Positions 30,113 to 41,700 of a stretch of 64,000 nucleotides of DNA are shown here, piece by piece (positions within the stretch are counted from its first letter, which is position 1; each line of letters begins with the position of its first letter). The DNA lies in the NCBI GenBank assembly GCA_027923505.1, contig BROI01000005.1, forward strand, positions 62,001 to 126,000, given 5' to 3'. This stretch comes from Mayamaea pseudoterrestris (taxonomy: Eukaryota; Bacillariophyta; Bacillariophyceae; Sellaphorales; Sellaphoraceae). The notes under the pieces were generated by a model that worked only from the letters and a program-made list of their open reading frames with translations, had not been told where the DNA came from and made no database searches. The translations under genes and the position numbers were made by a program.

Positions 30113-31958
30113 ATGTCGCGTCGCAGTCTACTGTTGATGCTTGTCGTGGCATGTCACCCATCTGGATCAAGAAGAGTGGAAGCGTTTGCCTACACATGGC
30201 GGGAAAATGCTAGAGGTTCACACTCGCGTCGACTGCAATGCAACGCTCGGCAGCAATCATCATCACCTCAACTCGAGCCGACGCGCCACATGCGACAATT
30301 TTCAACTATTACAAGGCTTGGATTTGACAGTCAATGCGTGATACGAAATATTGATAGAACGTTTCAGTCATTTGCCGGACCGCTGCAAGCCTCGTCCTTT
30401 GCGGCAGCCGACGACTCGTTCCAAGATTGGCAGCCGCCAATATCCGTCGCGAGAAGATGGAATCCACTTAAGACGCTTCTTCGACTAACCATCGTCTTGG
30501 CCTGCTACACGTTTCACTTGACGATACTTTCGCAGCGTCAGTTTGTCTTTCCGGTGCAACTGTTTCCGAACGATCGAGGACACTTCACAGGCATTGGCTA
30601 CGATTCCGTGGCTGGCATTGCGTCCCTGCTAATCTACATGATGACTAGTCAGTTCAAGAGAAACAGTAGCAATAGCAAGAAACAAGTCATATATAATCGT
30701 AGTGACGAGAGAAAACGCGACAAGACAGTCATGAAGCAATCTTCATTCCCATGGCACCTTCCGCGCCACAATCTTCGATTCCGCCTCACCACCACACTCA
30801 CCTTTTTGTTGCTCATTCAAGCCTACTTTTTGACGGGTCGCATGAGCATTTTCTGGGAAGATTTGCTGTACGAACTGTCGGCGCGCGATTTTGAAATTAC
30901 AGTGCCACTCTTTCGCGCCCTCACCGTGCTCTTGGGGCATGTGAGTTGGGTGGTGGTGGGTGTTTCGTTGCTCACATGGCTGCCGCGGCCGCCGCGATTC
31001 TTTCAAGCGGCGGCGGATGCGAATTTAATTACAAATGGCATTGGAAACATTCCGGCGTCACCAAATAACAACAAGGCTGGTGATGATGACTCCATTGTTG
31101 ATGACGTGCCAACACCACGCTTGCCGCCGCCGCCAACGAGTGGCACACGAGTCGTCAAGAAGCTGTTTCGCACCGACATTTCGACGCTCTACTCGCAGGC
31201 TGGGCTGCCGCCAACCAAGGCGACGACGCAACGCTTGGATGTAACAACCACAAACGAAAAGAAGAATGATGGCTCCCAGCAGCCACCGTCAGTATATGAA
31301 AAAGGCAATGGCTCGAATGAATCTGGTTCGCGGCGCGAGCAAATGGCGGCACCAGCATCATTAGACAGCAATAATCCGTACTATTGGTTCTCCAGTGGCT
31401 CCAATCACTGGATGTGGTGGACCATTGGCGGTTACGTAAGTAGTTGGTGTGCGGTATTCTAGTAGAAATTGTGTAGCAGCAGGATTTAATTTAGACTGAT
31501 TCGTGCGCTAACGTTACCAGTTTCCTCTACAGTTTGTGAGCAGCTGGCTGTTCAACCTTGCCGATCTCGCCAACCAATACATTCTTCCATCAACCATTCT
31601 GCAAGATGCGCAAGAGTCTACTGTGTCGCAACTCGTCAATCCGGAGAACAATGACTTTCTCGCAAGTGCTGTTGGATACATTGCTCCCTGCATTACGGCG
31701 CCATGGTGGGAGGAGGTGTTGTATCGCGGCTTTTGCCTTCCCGCATTGACGCAGTTGATTGGCTACCAGTGGGCCGTGCTGTGGCAGGGCATCGTCTTTT
31801 CGGCGCACCACATGTCCTTGACCGGCGCCCTGCCGCTCGCGGTCCTCGGTTGGACGTGGGCCGTTGTTTACACCAAGTCGCGCAACATTTTCACCGTCAT
31901 GATGATACATATGCTTTGGAACAGTCGCGTCTTTCTTGGAAGCTGGTTGGGATTATAA
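30113..31958 (+). CDS. CPBP-family intramembrane metalloprotease, probably plastid-targeted, two exons
   Basis: Exons are 30113-31435 and 31533-31958. The 97-bp intron has GTAAGT/CTACAG ends and the product is 582 residues. The catalytic CPBP (Abi/CAAX) motifs are complete: EExxxR at Glu501, Glu502 and Arg506 (WWEEVLYRG), His533/His534 in FSAHHM, and HxxxN at His567 and Asn571 (IHMLWN). Several membrane helices precede them. ATG 30113 is chosen because it gives a signal peptide (RRSLLLMLVVACHP) followed by VEA-FAY, the Ala-Phe cleavage context used for import into diatom secondary plastids, and then an Arg/Ser-rich transit-like region. The loop at residues 300-420 is a lineage-specific low-complexity insert. 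The substrate is unknown. Confidence 0.82.
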
Positions 31959-32139
31959 TATAAATAGTAGCAAGCTTGAGTGAGACGCTTCACAAACGCA
32001 ATTTGATAACCGCACACTGCCCAACGAGCCTTGTGATCTGAACCCTTAATACTTGGACCTAGCCGGAATACTGGTGCATTGTAATGATGCGCAGAGCGTT
32101 CCGCTTACAGGTCTGGTGGCTGAAGCGCATGGCTTGCGC

Positions 32140-32231
32140 GAGAGCCCTTAAACAGCGCAACGATTTCTGTCCGTCGTTCGTAACGGTCAGTGACGTCATC
32201 AGTAATGACGTCATGTAGTTGCTGTGCGACA
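32140..32231 (+). repeat. MULE left terminal inverted repeat (92 bp)
   Basis: Every base from 32140 to 32231 is the reverse complement of 35466 to 35375. The sequence outside diverges at once on both sides. It contains two TGACGTCA palindromes (32191-32198 and 32206-32213), which are classic CRE/bZIP sites. Confidence 0.95.
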
Positions 32232-33251
32232 TAAAGAGAGGTTCGCCTCGTTACCGCGTTACTACGACTCGAATTTGCCGCCGCCGATGCCGATCGTCTC
32301 ACAGTTGCTTAGCCACTGCACCAATTCACTACAAAAGACCTTTAGACAGCTTATTGCTGTTGATGATAAGGTTGCTTTGAGTCCTGAGTTCTTCGGGCTT
32401 GGAGTCGGGGACAGTCCATGGGGGAACAGTCCATTGGGGAACAGTCCATTGGGTACAGTCCAGTCGCAACGTCGCAACTTTATGTGTCGATTGCTGGTGC
32501 ACACTTGTTCGAATGATTCTGGTGGTTGGGTCTGCTTGCTAGGATTAATCCTTTCCAGCTTTCTTAGATCATTAGTCTGAATGGAGTCTACTTTGGCCTC
32601 GGCTGGACGATTCACCTATTCGAGCAAGCACTTATAAATTTGGCGGCTCTGATCACGGATCGAGCGGAACTGGGTGTGGCAAGAGTGCATGTTGGCAGGT
32701 GTCTTACAGCTGGGAGGCGTCCGGACGGTTTTGCGTGCAGTTACATAATAGCTACGCAAGTGGCTCCCGGACCTGTCGCCTCCAACTCAAGGCTGCGAGA
32801 CTAGCGCTCATCATGGCACTCCTCGCTGAACCCACGTTTCCACCCTGGCGAAGATAGACCACCTTGACGCGGTGCCGGGGCTTTCTCACTAAGAGTCTAT
32901 CACAAAACAAACTTTGGACATGGAACTTTCGTTGATCACGGATGTGGTGCCGGGCTTTCTCACTAAGTGTCTATCACAAAACAAATGGAACTTTCGTTGA
33001 TCACGGCGGAGCGTCGCAAGTCGGTGGGAGCGTCGCAAGTCGGTGGGAGCGTCGCAAGTCGGTGGGAGTGTCGCAAGTCGGTGTCACTTGAGTTAGTGGC
33101 GGCCGACATGGTATTCCATGGCAGAGCATCGCAAGGGGCTGCACTGGAGCTGCTGGTGTTGAACACGTTTGCCCACTTAGCAACGCCAGGTGGTCGCGGT
33201 GGAACTAGAGGCACACTAAGAAACTACTTGACTGAATTGTGACTATAACAG
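32232..33251. other. Non-coding interior of the MULE with short tandem repeats
   Basis: This 1,020-bp segment holds three kinds of direct repeat. The first is a GGGAACAGTCCATT-type unit repeated about three times near 32410-32460. The second is a block of about 65 bp with CTTTCTCACTAAG and CTATCACAAAACAAA, present at about 32875-32940 and again at about 32943-33005. The third is a 19-bp unit (GTCGCAAGTCGGTGGGAGC) repeated about four times at 33012-33082. No convincing ORF is present. Confidence 0.6.
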
Positions 33252-35327
33252 TTATCGTTTACGTTTGTAACTTTTTCGTGCTGGTGCCTTACTTTTCCTC
33301 TCAGTCCTTCGTCGGTTTAGCTCAACAACCGCTTTTGCCATCTTGTTAATTGCATCATGTGGACGAGGTCCCATTGGGTTGTTTTTAATTGCTGCTCCTT
33401 CCGATTCTGTGTTGCTAGTTGTTCGCAGATCAAACGACCGCACCAATCGCCGCTCATAAAAAGCAAATTTCTGCTGGTGCTCCAAAACTGCTTTTGTTAA
33501 AAAGGATAACAGATCGTCACACCCTTGAACTCCAAGTCGGTCATTATGGCGGGGTGAAAGAGGCACATCAGGTGTGCTTTTTAACCACCGCATGATGCAT
33601 TGCACCATTATGTTGTACTCAGTCCGAGTCTCTGGCACTGACGAGAGGGACATAAGCAGCTGCCGGAAAATCTCATGGTAGATTGACTGGAGACGGGTGA
33701 ACTTGCGCGGATTAATGTTAGGTTCATCCTTCGAGCGATAAGCGAGATGCCAAATGCAAAGGAAATGTTTACAATTTGGGAGAACCCCACCCTCAACCAT
33801 TTGCTCCACAAATGGACCGTATAGCTTCTGCTCACCGTCCGTTGCTATAGCCTGTAGCCTCTCACAGAAGCATCGTCCAAGAAGACTGGGTAGAGCTTTG
33901 GTAGCTACAAAGTTGTTTGACCAGCGTGCACCGGAGGGCATTAAGTACTGAAGTATGCAGTTGATATGGTTTTCAGATGTCTTGACAGTCATTATTAACA
34001 GATTGCGCTTTTCTTGGTTGGTGCCAAATTGTACGTCCATTCCAACTGCCTCAGGGAAGCAATTTGCCATCCGCCGCTGTTCGTCAGTCACCCAAACGAC
34101 ACCAATAAGGACACGAGGCGACCCATTCATTTCAAACGTCAACGCCCGCATTACAGACTTGGACCAGGATTCAGCTGAATCCACATCCTCTGTGGGATGC
34201 TCAAGCATCCCAGGCGGTATCTCTTCAGTGAATTGCTTGCGGGTCTGGGATTCCACTTTTGTTCGAGTGACTCGTAGTTTTCGGATGCTTACGTACCGCC
34301 CTGCATCCCTTTCATCAGCTGTCAAGTAGTCAAATGTGATATCTTTCTGGCTTTCCAAGTAATTGATAATGCGCTGAGCACTGGAAAGATTATTTGATGC
34401 ATCAACTGATGGAGGTATTGTGGCCTGCCGACACCAGTAGCGAATCTGTCCAGCATCCATGACCTCATTGTTGTTTTGCCTAATGACAGCATTGACAATA
34501 CTTGAGTCCAAGTGCACATTGTGTATTGCAACTGCCAAATTTTTGGCTTCATTGGAGACATGACTCAACAGACGCCTTGTTTCAAGCGTCTCCTTCTGCA
34601 TGTGTCCATTATGGCACAGCTGCCCAGCTCCATTCCTGGCAAAGAACCAAGTGCCTTGGCCAACATTCACATCATCGTCGCTCCCTTCCCAGTACAAAGG
34701 AAACAAACACTTGCAAGTCTCTTCTGGTGTCAAAGGCCGAAATGTCTTCTTCTGTCGCTTGTGAAATTCTTTTTGAAATTGATTGTTGATTGAGTGCATC
34801 TTGTCAGTGGATAGACCTGCAATTGCATCAACTTCATCATCGGTTAGACAATCAAGTGCAAAGCCAGCACAAAGCTTTCGAGATCCACTGACTTGGTTCC
34901 TGGCTATAGATTGCTGGCCTGAGAAACATACGCCATAGCTGCATGTGAAGTATATGCATTGCAATTTTTTGTTCCATCCTCGCATCCTTAGTGAAAATCC
35001 AGCTTGGTAACAGGCATTGGACACATAGGGAGCGACTAACTTGTGCCGGGCTTCCTGCGTATTTTCATTGTAAATGTCCCGAGGAAGATAGAAGCGATGA
35101 ATGTCATCGTTCTTTTGGGTCTGTCGGCCGATGCCAATGATGTCGACAAGATTGATCGACTGCTTGCAGTGTCTTGCTTCGCTTTCATCAAATGCCTCGA
35201 GGTCAATTTTGATGCTCTGAGGCTTCCAGCTATAAAGAGGGTTGAGAGAATCCCTGATAGCCTCTAAACTTGCATTGTTCATTGTAATTAGGAGGTAAAT
35301 AATGTTGTTTACGCTGATCGTCGGCAT
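33252..35327 (-). CDS. MULE transposase
   Basis: The protein has 691 residues from ATG 35327; the open frame reaches into the right TIR but without an ATG. The catalytic core reads FPEAVGMDVQFGTNQEKR (Asp431), then LQAIATDGEQKLYG (Asp497) and CKHFLCIWHLAYR, whose CxxH (Cys524, His527) is the MULE hallmark between the second Asp and the last acidic residue. The third acidic residue is not assigned. The end is strongly basic (RKSKAPARKSYKRKR), a likely nuclear localisation signal. An N-terminal Cys/His region may be a DNA-binding zinc finger for TIR recognition. The frame is intact. Confidence 0.85.
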   Translation of the reverse strand: MPTISVNNIIYLLITMNNASLEAIRDSLNPLYSWKPQSIKIDLEAFDESEARHCKQSINLVDIIGIGRQTQKNDDIHRFYLPRDIYNENTQEARHKLVAPYVSNACYQAGFSLRMRGWNKKLQCIYFTCSYGVCFSGQQSIARNQVSGSRKLCAGFALDCLTDDEVDAIAGLSTDKMHSINNQFQKEFHKRQKKTFRPLTPEETCKCLFPLYWEGSDDDVNVGQGTWFFARNGAGQLCHNGHMQKETLETRRLLSHVSNEAKNLAVAIHNVHLDSSIVNAVIRQNNNEVMDAGQIRYWCRQATIPPSVDASNNLSSAQRIINYLESQKDITFDYLTADERDAGRYVSIRKLRVTRTKVESQTRKQFTEEIPPGMLEHPTEDVDSAESWSKSVMRALTFEMNGSPRVLIGVVWVTDEQRRMANCFPEAVGMDVQFGTNQEKRNLLIMTVKTSENHINCILQYLMPSGARWSNNFVATKALPSLLGRCFCERLQAIATDGEQKLYGPFVEQMVEGGVLPNCKHFLCIWHLAYRSKDEPNINPRKFTRLQSIYHEIFRQLLMSLSSVPETRTEYNIMVQCIMRWLKSTPDVPLSPRHNDRLGVQGCDDLLSFLTKAVLEHQQKFAFYERRLVRSFDLRTTSNTESEGAAIKNNPMGPRPHDAINKMAKAVVELNRRRTERKSKAPARKSYKRKR

Positions 35328-35374
35328 GTGGTACGGCACGCTTGGCACTTGGCGCGTCTGCGAGTTTCTTCTTG

Positions 35375-35466
35375 TGTCGCACAGCAACTACATGACGTCA
35401 TTACTGATGACGTCACTGACCGTTACGAACGACGGACAGAAATCGTTGCGCTGTTTAAGGGCTCTC
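35375..35466 (-). repeat. MULE right terminal inverted repeat (92 bp)
   Basis: Perfect inverted copy of 32140-32231. Its two TGACGTCA palindromes lie at 35393-35400 and 35408-35415, 65-90 bp upstream of the transposase ATG, so they could act in its promoter. Confidence 0.95.
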
Positions 35467-35721
35467 TACACTTATTGTGTACAACATGGTATCCAATCGA
35501 GCAAGTACTCTCATGTAGCTTAATTACTTGGTTTACAGTTAATTTGTAATAGGATTTATAGACAATTAACAAGAGCATGTACAGTTAGTGATACAATGGG
35601 TGGCGACGTTATTCTCACTGTTAAGGCAAACTACGCTACGCGCCAGCGAGCGATGTTTGCGCGCCATGGGGGGTGTTGTCGTTTTGCGTTATTCTATGCC
35701 ATCAGGTAATGAATAAGCTGT

Positions 35722-38700
35722 TTACTTCTTCTTCCGTGATCTGAAGCGTCGTCGATCGATATTGCCGTACATTATCGATCGATCCAAAAGAATTATGCGC
35801 ATTGCTAATGACGATGGGGTCGCCTCGCCTATAGCCTTCCATCGCGCCGGGAGAGTCGAACGCAGATGCCCAATATCCTCCTTTATCCACTCAGGAGAGA
35901 TCGTATCCTCGAGTAGAATAACGCAAGCCATGAGCTTTGCTGGGCCTTCAGAGACTTGCACCAGCTCGCGCCATTTGTTTGAATACTCCGGGCGCCATGC
36001 CCCCGTCTCGGTGACGTCAATGGATCCGACGGGCAATGCAGCTTCCACTGCAAGTACAGCCGCTTTAACTGCAGCAAATGTTGATGCATTCACAGTGTGC
36101 GCACTCTCGGCTTGGGCGACACGAGAAAAATCAGGCAAAGAACCAGAACCGCGTGCTCGATCCTTAGACCCGAGATAACTCTTTGCGACAAGTCCATTTA
36201 ATAGTGTTGGTAGTCCATAAGTCCACGATGCGCGTTCCTCGTATAATTCGTTTTGTCTTGAAATACTTGTTCCATTTTTAACGAATATGCTGCTTGGATC
36301 CACCCATTCGGTGTAATGGCTACCCCAGCCATCGAATTGTACACGATACGCATCAATCATACCCTTGCCCGCACCATTAGCAACCTGACGGATACTGACG
36401 TCAACCACTGTTGCATCCCATAAAATAGAGCCCGCCCGAGTTTCAACAACCACCTGTTCACCAACGGCGAAGGACTGTAGAGTGCAGCAAAAGGAGGATG
36501 AGGGGAGGGGCTCTGCCAAATAATTGCAGAAAAAATATGACACTTACCAACGCATCAAAATTTCCATCTGCTTGCGCAGTCTTTGCTTTTCTATCAGTAT
36601 CTTTCTCGTATAAGAAGTTGATTGCATCAGGATATCGACGATATAGTAAGTTGTCGACCCATTTCCCGGTCTTGAACAGCGAATATGCATTGGGATATAA
36701 TTTTCTAAGCTCGCTAAGCAGCTTGTCTTTTCGAAGGGCAGCCATAACACTTGCGACACTCTCAGGGTCACCAAACCGATGCCATGTGTACAAGCCCGCA
36801 TCATTCATGCCCGTGCACACAAACAGCGCGCTCGCGTCACCTTTGAACTGCCAGTACGTCCGCCCAGCCCCGTCCCTTCCGACTTCTAAAGTTCGACCAC
36901 ATTGTAACGCAGCTTGTTTCTCGACTAGCTCTGCTTGTTTTTCCTTGTAACGCTGAATCATCAGGTCCTTTCGTCCATGATGGGCGGCATTAGCGCAACA
37001 TTCATGCGCCGACAGAGATCCTTTGATAAAGGGAAGGCCACTCTCGTCGCGGAAAAACATTTCGTGATGAAAAGCAGTGTCTGCCCTGGGAACAAACTCC
37101 AACATGCCTCCATCTTCAATGAACGTTAAACTAGGATCCGGTACAGAAAAAAGGTCGCCATCGACACGAATTGTTACAGCGCAAATTGAGCTCCTCTGCA
37201 TATCGGATCTTGCATCTGTTGTCTCCGGAACCACAGCGATAAGTGCTACACGGCGACTTCGAGCCAAATGAGGAATCATCTCGTTCCATTCATGCTCGTC
37301 TGGAACGCGCACAAGCGGCATTCCGAGGGCAACATCTGTCAGACCGCAAAATGTACACTGAAGCCTCCGACACCTCACGCTTGCTAATTCCAACCCTGCA
37401 ATTGATGTAGACAAGGCAGCATCGACGACCTGTGATACATGGTCTTCTTGAAAAGAGGCGATGGCAGGCTTTAGCTGCGCCTTAATACTGTAAGCAGCCA
37501 GGCTGTCTTCCATAGCTTTACTCCGTTTCTTCTTCAAGGCCATCGCCTCAAAGAAACCATGCCTTTTTTCATTGTCTACCAAAGCAGCCTTTAATGGTTC
37601 ACTAGTGTCTCCTAACTCTGTGAATTGGTCGACGTCCATGTCGTCGATGACTTCTACCGCGCTAGCCATGGCCACCGCGGATGGCTTCCCGTTGTTCGTG
37701 CTTTCAGTAGCTACAAGACTCCTTTCTCCAAACAAATTGGAAACCGGTGCTTCGTCAGACCCGCCTAAGGGTACTATAGTATTGTCCACGTCGGGCTGAT
37801 CGTTCGATTCGAAAATTTCCGGCAGAATCTGCCGGATGTTATTGACCTTCCCAGATTGTTCTAAAGGCTTCGTCATTGATTCTGCGGCTTCCGACTCCAT
37901 CTTGGCAATCACACCTTGTACCAACTCGCTCGAAGAACATTTCATTGTCAATAGCACAAGAATGCGCATCCATTCGGTTGCGGTCATCTCATTAGGATCC
38001 ACAACGAGCAGTGTGCCCGAGGCCGCCAGTGTATCGGTAAAAACTGAACTCGACAATGCGACTTGAGCGGCTGAATCGGATAAATTTGGATTCAAAGGAA
38101 TGGGAACCAGATTTCGGTACAAACCATTGTCAACGCCATCGCCGTATCCGGCGCTTTCCGCCAAAGCCTGCAGGCATTCAACTGGTGGGACGTCGACACG
38201 AGCGCGCTTCAAAGCTGCGTCGATTTCTTCACGCGACCACGTCTCTGTCACGCCGCTTTCTAACTTGACCGCGTACACCAATGATGGAAGCGAGTGATTC
38301 TCGTGATAAACAAAACAACTACTCTCCACCATTCCACGCGAACCAGACGCGTCTAATTTAGTAACGGTTTTTCCTATTCGTGGGTCAAGCATTCCATAAC
38401 AGCGACCGCTGACGCATCTTGGACAATACCAGTCACCTTTCGGAACCTTTGCTAACGGCGGATCAAGCCGTGTAATATTATATTTTCCTTCGCAGCCATC
38501 GCAGACGAGAACGGTAGCTTCGTCATCGGAAGTGTGAGGCTGGACACACTTGTCATCATCGAGCTCTATCAGCGCCGGTCGCACATGTTGAGGTGCCAGG
38601 ACCCAGTCGAAAAACAACCTCTCGAAAAGCCGAATAAATTCTGAAGCCATGGCAACAACCGTCGGTCCGGCATTCGCGTACGCCAATGTATTTTGCTCCA

Positions 38701-41700
38701 AAAGCCGCATATTTCTGCCAAAGTCGCGCACTACAGTCTCGACGAACGATACTGCTGATGAGTGGTCTAAGCTTTGAGCTTTTGATGCGGCTTCCTGCAG
38801 CTGTGTTCCAATCGTGCGTAAACAAATGGGACGCAAGACAGCGTCATAGTAGCCTGGATTCGATTGGGGATCGACTGGGAATAGGAATGAAGAGGCTTGA
38901 CTGGTCACACACAACGTGCGAAGCACAGCGAGACACCGGCGGATTAGCTCAGGCGCCGAAACAATGTCGCCGCAGAAGTCATCATAGTCGGTGGGCTTCC
39001 CAATTTTGTTTTCTCCAAGTGTTACTTTATCCGTCGAGTCATTTGTTTGCACTTGTCCATTGCCTACCTCACTTATACCTGCTCCATGAGCTACTGAAAC
39101 ATCGGTCTGAGTCTGCAAAGATTTTACATCTTTTCGTGGTCCTTCCTCGTCTTCCTCGTCGTCATCATCATCTGCGTCATCACCTTCTCCGTTTGACTCA
39201 TGACGGATAAGCTCTTTCTTCAATGTCAACGCCTCCTCCATATATCCCTGGCGCTCCTGAACTAGTTTCTTGAATGTCGTCTTGGTCAAAGGCAAGGAGT
39301 TAAGCAGGCCTGCTAGTCGTCGGTATTTGCCATCAGATGAAACGGAGCAGCTGTATGTGTCACTCGCTGATGCCGACTCGAAGTCATATATATCGAATCC
39401 AGGTCTACCAATCATATCAAAAATCTTCAAAACTTCGCCTTTTGCACGCTTCACAACAAGTTTGGGGTTTTCCTTAGCGTCCGCCGCGTCAAGTATGCGA
39501 ATGATGGCCTCTAAGCCTTGCTCAACCCGAGCTGCAACCACACCATCCTTTCGAATCGCGCTCAGTGATTTTGTAATGTTTAGTTTACAAAAGGCTACCG
39601 AAGGTTCCTCTGATGCTTTTATGTTATGCAGAAACGAGTGGAAGCTGCCAGGTGGACATATAGGCGCACAAGGTATTTCGGTTCGGATGGGGACGCTGAC
39701 GCGGTGCACGCGGTCCAAACCTGTTTCTACTTCCTGCCGCGCGATTGCGATCCAAATGTCCTCAATTTTGCGCAACCTTCGAGCCTCCTTCGAATTCGGA
39801 TGTCCGGAACTTCTGTAACCGCGAAGAATATGAGCCGCTTCGTGCCTTTGTAGTCCCAATTCACCAAGAGCATCTGAGAGCAACGAAGCACGTGCAATTT
39901 CTTGCCATGTCATAACATTTACTGGAAAAAGGATATCCGTTTTGACAGATACATCATGGTGATTCCTTCGATCTGCTGACTTGGTCGGCGTGGCAGCTGA
40001 TACCTCGTTAAAGAAACCTGCACCGAAGTCTTTCTGAAGATTCGGATTTAATGCAATGAGACTTGCAAACATCGTTCTCGTCAAATTGGCAGCTAAAGGT
40101 TGGCATAACGCCATGGCAATATTCGTGAGTAGCGCGACAGCCGACGCGCGCTTCATTCCGGCACGAGAATTACGAAGCGCCTCGACAGCTGATTGGAGGG
40201 CATCCAAGGTGGGCAAGTGCTTTATGAAACCCCTTTCCAGAAAAAAATTGCCAAATGATGCCATAAAATCCCATACACGCAACGTATCTTCGTCATACGA
40301 AGTTGAAAGCAGCAGAGGGAGCGTGCAATCGACAACATCATACTTTGAATAGCTGGCGTTTGGGCCACCGTGGGTATTCTTGGCGTGATCAATAATTGAT
40401 TGTCCTGCGACTAATTCGGCCGCTCGGCGCCTGCGAGCAAATTCTCTGAGCATGTTCCTGAGCATCGTAGCCACTACTTTCTCGCGCTGAAATGTAGCTT
40501 CATTGAACAATCGCTCTTCCACCTGCACGCGTAAGCGAGATAGGCGCTCTTCCGCGCGAGCGCGTTTCTTTACATCCTCCTCTTCCAACTTTTGTCGCTT
40601 TCGTGAATCTCTCACATCATCTCGATGCTTGCGCTTTTTTAGTCTTTCGATTTCTTGCTGGACTTTCTCTTGTGCTTCCTGCGACTTTTTCAATCTCTGA
40701 ATTTCTTCTTTCTCTCGCTTGAGCTGCGCATCATGAACCCATGACTTGTTCATACTCCCGAAGCCGGCGGCTCGGAACGCTTGGAAGACGTACGAGTCGC
40801 AGTATTCGCTACCAGGCAAACCTTCAATCAAAGCTTCAATGTCGGAGTTGTAAAACGTGTCGTTGCGTTCCAAAAGATCCAAGGGCGACACCACCTTTTT
40901 CTTATTTCCTGATAAAAATATTATTAAATCTTAGTCAAGGAAACATACGTAATTGTAAAATTGATGCTGTCGACGTACCAGTGCTACCCATCCTCAACTT
41001 CTCCTTTTTGATTGCCGTAGCCATCCAAGACACCTGTTGAGCTTTCGAAATCTCGTCCAATCTGAACGGATTGCACAGAAAAGGACCAAGCAAACTGATG
41101 CGGGCATCCGCAAGTGCCAAAGCCGCCTCTTGACTCTCATCCATCACTTCATCCAAATCTTCCTTTAGATCATCGACTCGCTGCTTCAAGTGTATCTCTC
41201 GTTCCGAAAGAGGCTCGGCAACTTCTTCGTTCTCAGCAATATCTATATCTACTCGCGCCTCGCCATTTCTTCGATGCTCATCTGGGGAATCATCGCCGTT
41301 CAAACGCAGCGACGGTGCCGGCGATGATGCCCTACTACTAAAGGCTGTCACACTGCCGTCATTGTCGCAGCTCGACGCTCGGTCACGCCTAGACAATTTG
41401 GTGTGTGATCCGGGACCTTGCTGCATCCTATCTCGAGCCTTTTGGAGAGCCTCTTCTCGCAGCTTCTTAACGGCTTCCAATCCAGCATCGTTCATGAGCT
41501 CATCAATCAGCCCCAACTCAACTAGTGCCTTGCCCCAGGCTTCAAGCGGCGATGCGTCCACGACGCATGTAACAGGCTTGCCGCGAATTCCACTCAATAT
41601 CGGACTTCCGCTAGCATCGACCGCATCGTCACCTACATAATGACAAGCGAAAATAAAGAGTCAGAAAAGATACAACCCGCGCGTGTCAATATACGCAAAG

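Larger units (their letters stand above)
32140..35466 (-). mobile_element. Mutator-like (MULE) DNA transposon, apparently complete
   Basis: This 3,327-bp element is bounded by perfect 92-bp terminal inverted repeats and carries one long transposase ORF on the minus strand. The right TIR is about 48 bp from the transposase ATG, while a 1-kb non-coding segment with short repeats separates the stop from the left TIR. I could not find an 8-11 bp target-site duplication in the flanking bases. The uniform TIRs and the open ORF suggest a recent insertion. It lies between the CPBP protease and the chromatin gene and interrupts neither. Confidence 0.85.

Noticed and set aside
32142-32260. Short plus-strand frame starting in the left TIR (118 residues)
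   Set aside because: It consists of TIR and simple-repeat sequence and has no recognisable protein content.
33012-33082. 19-bp tandem repeats as a CRISPR or satellite array
   Set aside because: There are only about four copies without spacers, and they lie within the MULE.
38686-39818. Plus-strand frames of 174 and 182 residues in the chromatin gene
   Set aside because: They are shadows of the long minus-strand exon, which contains clear domains.
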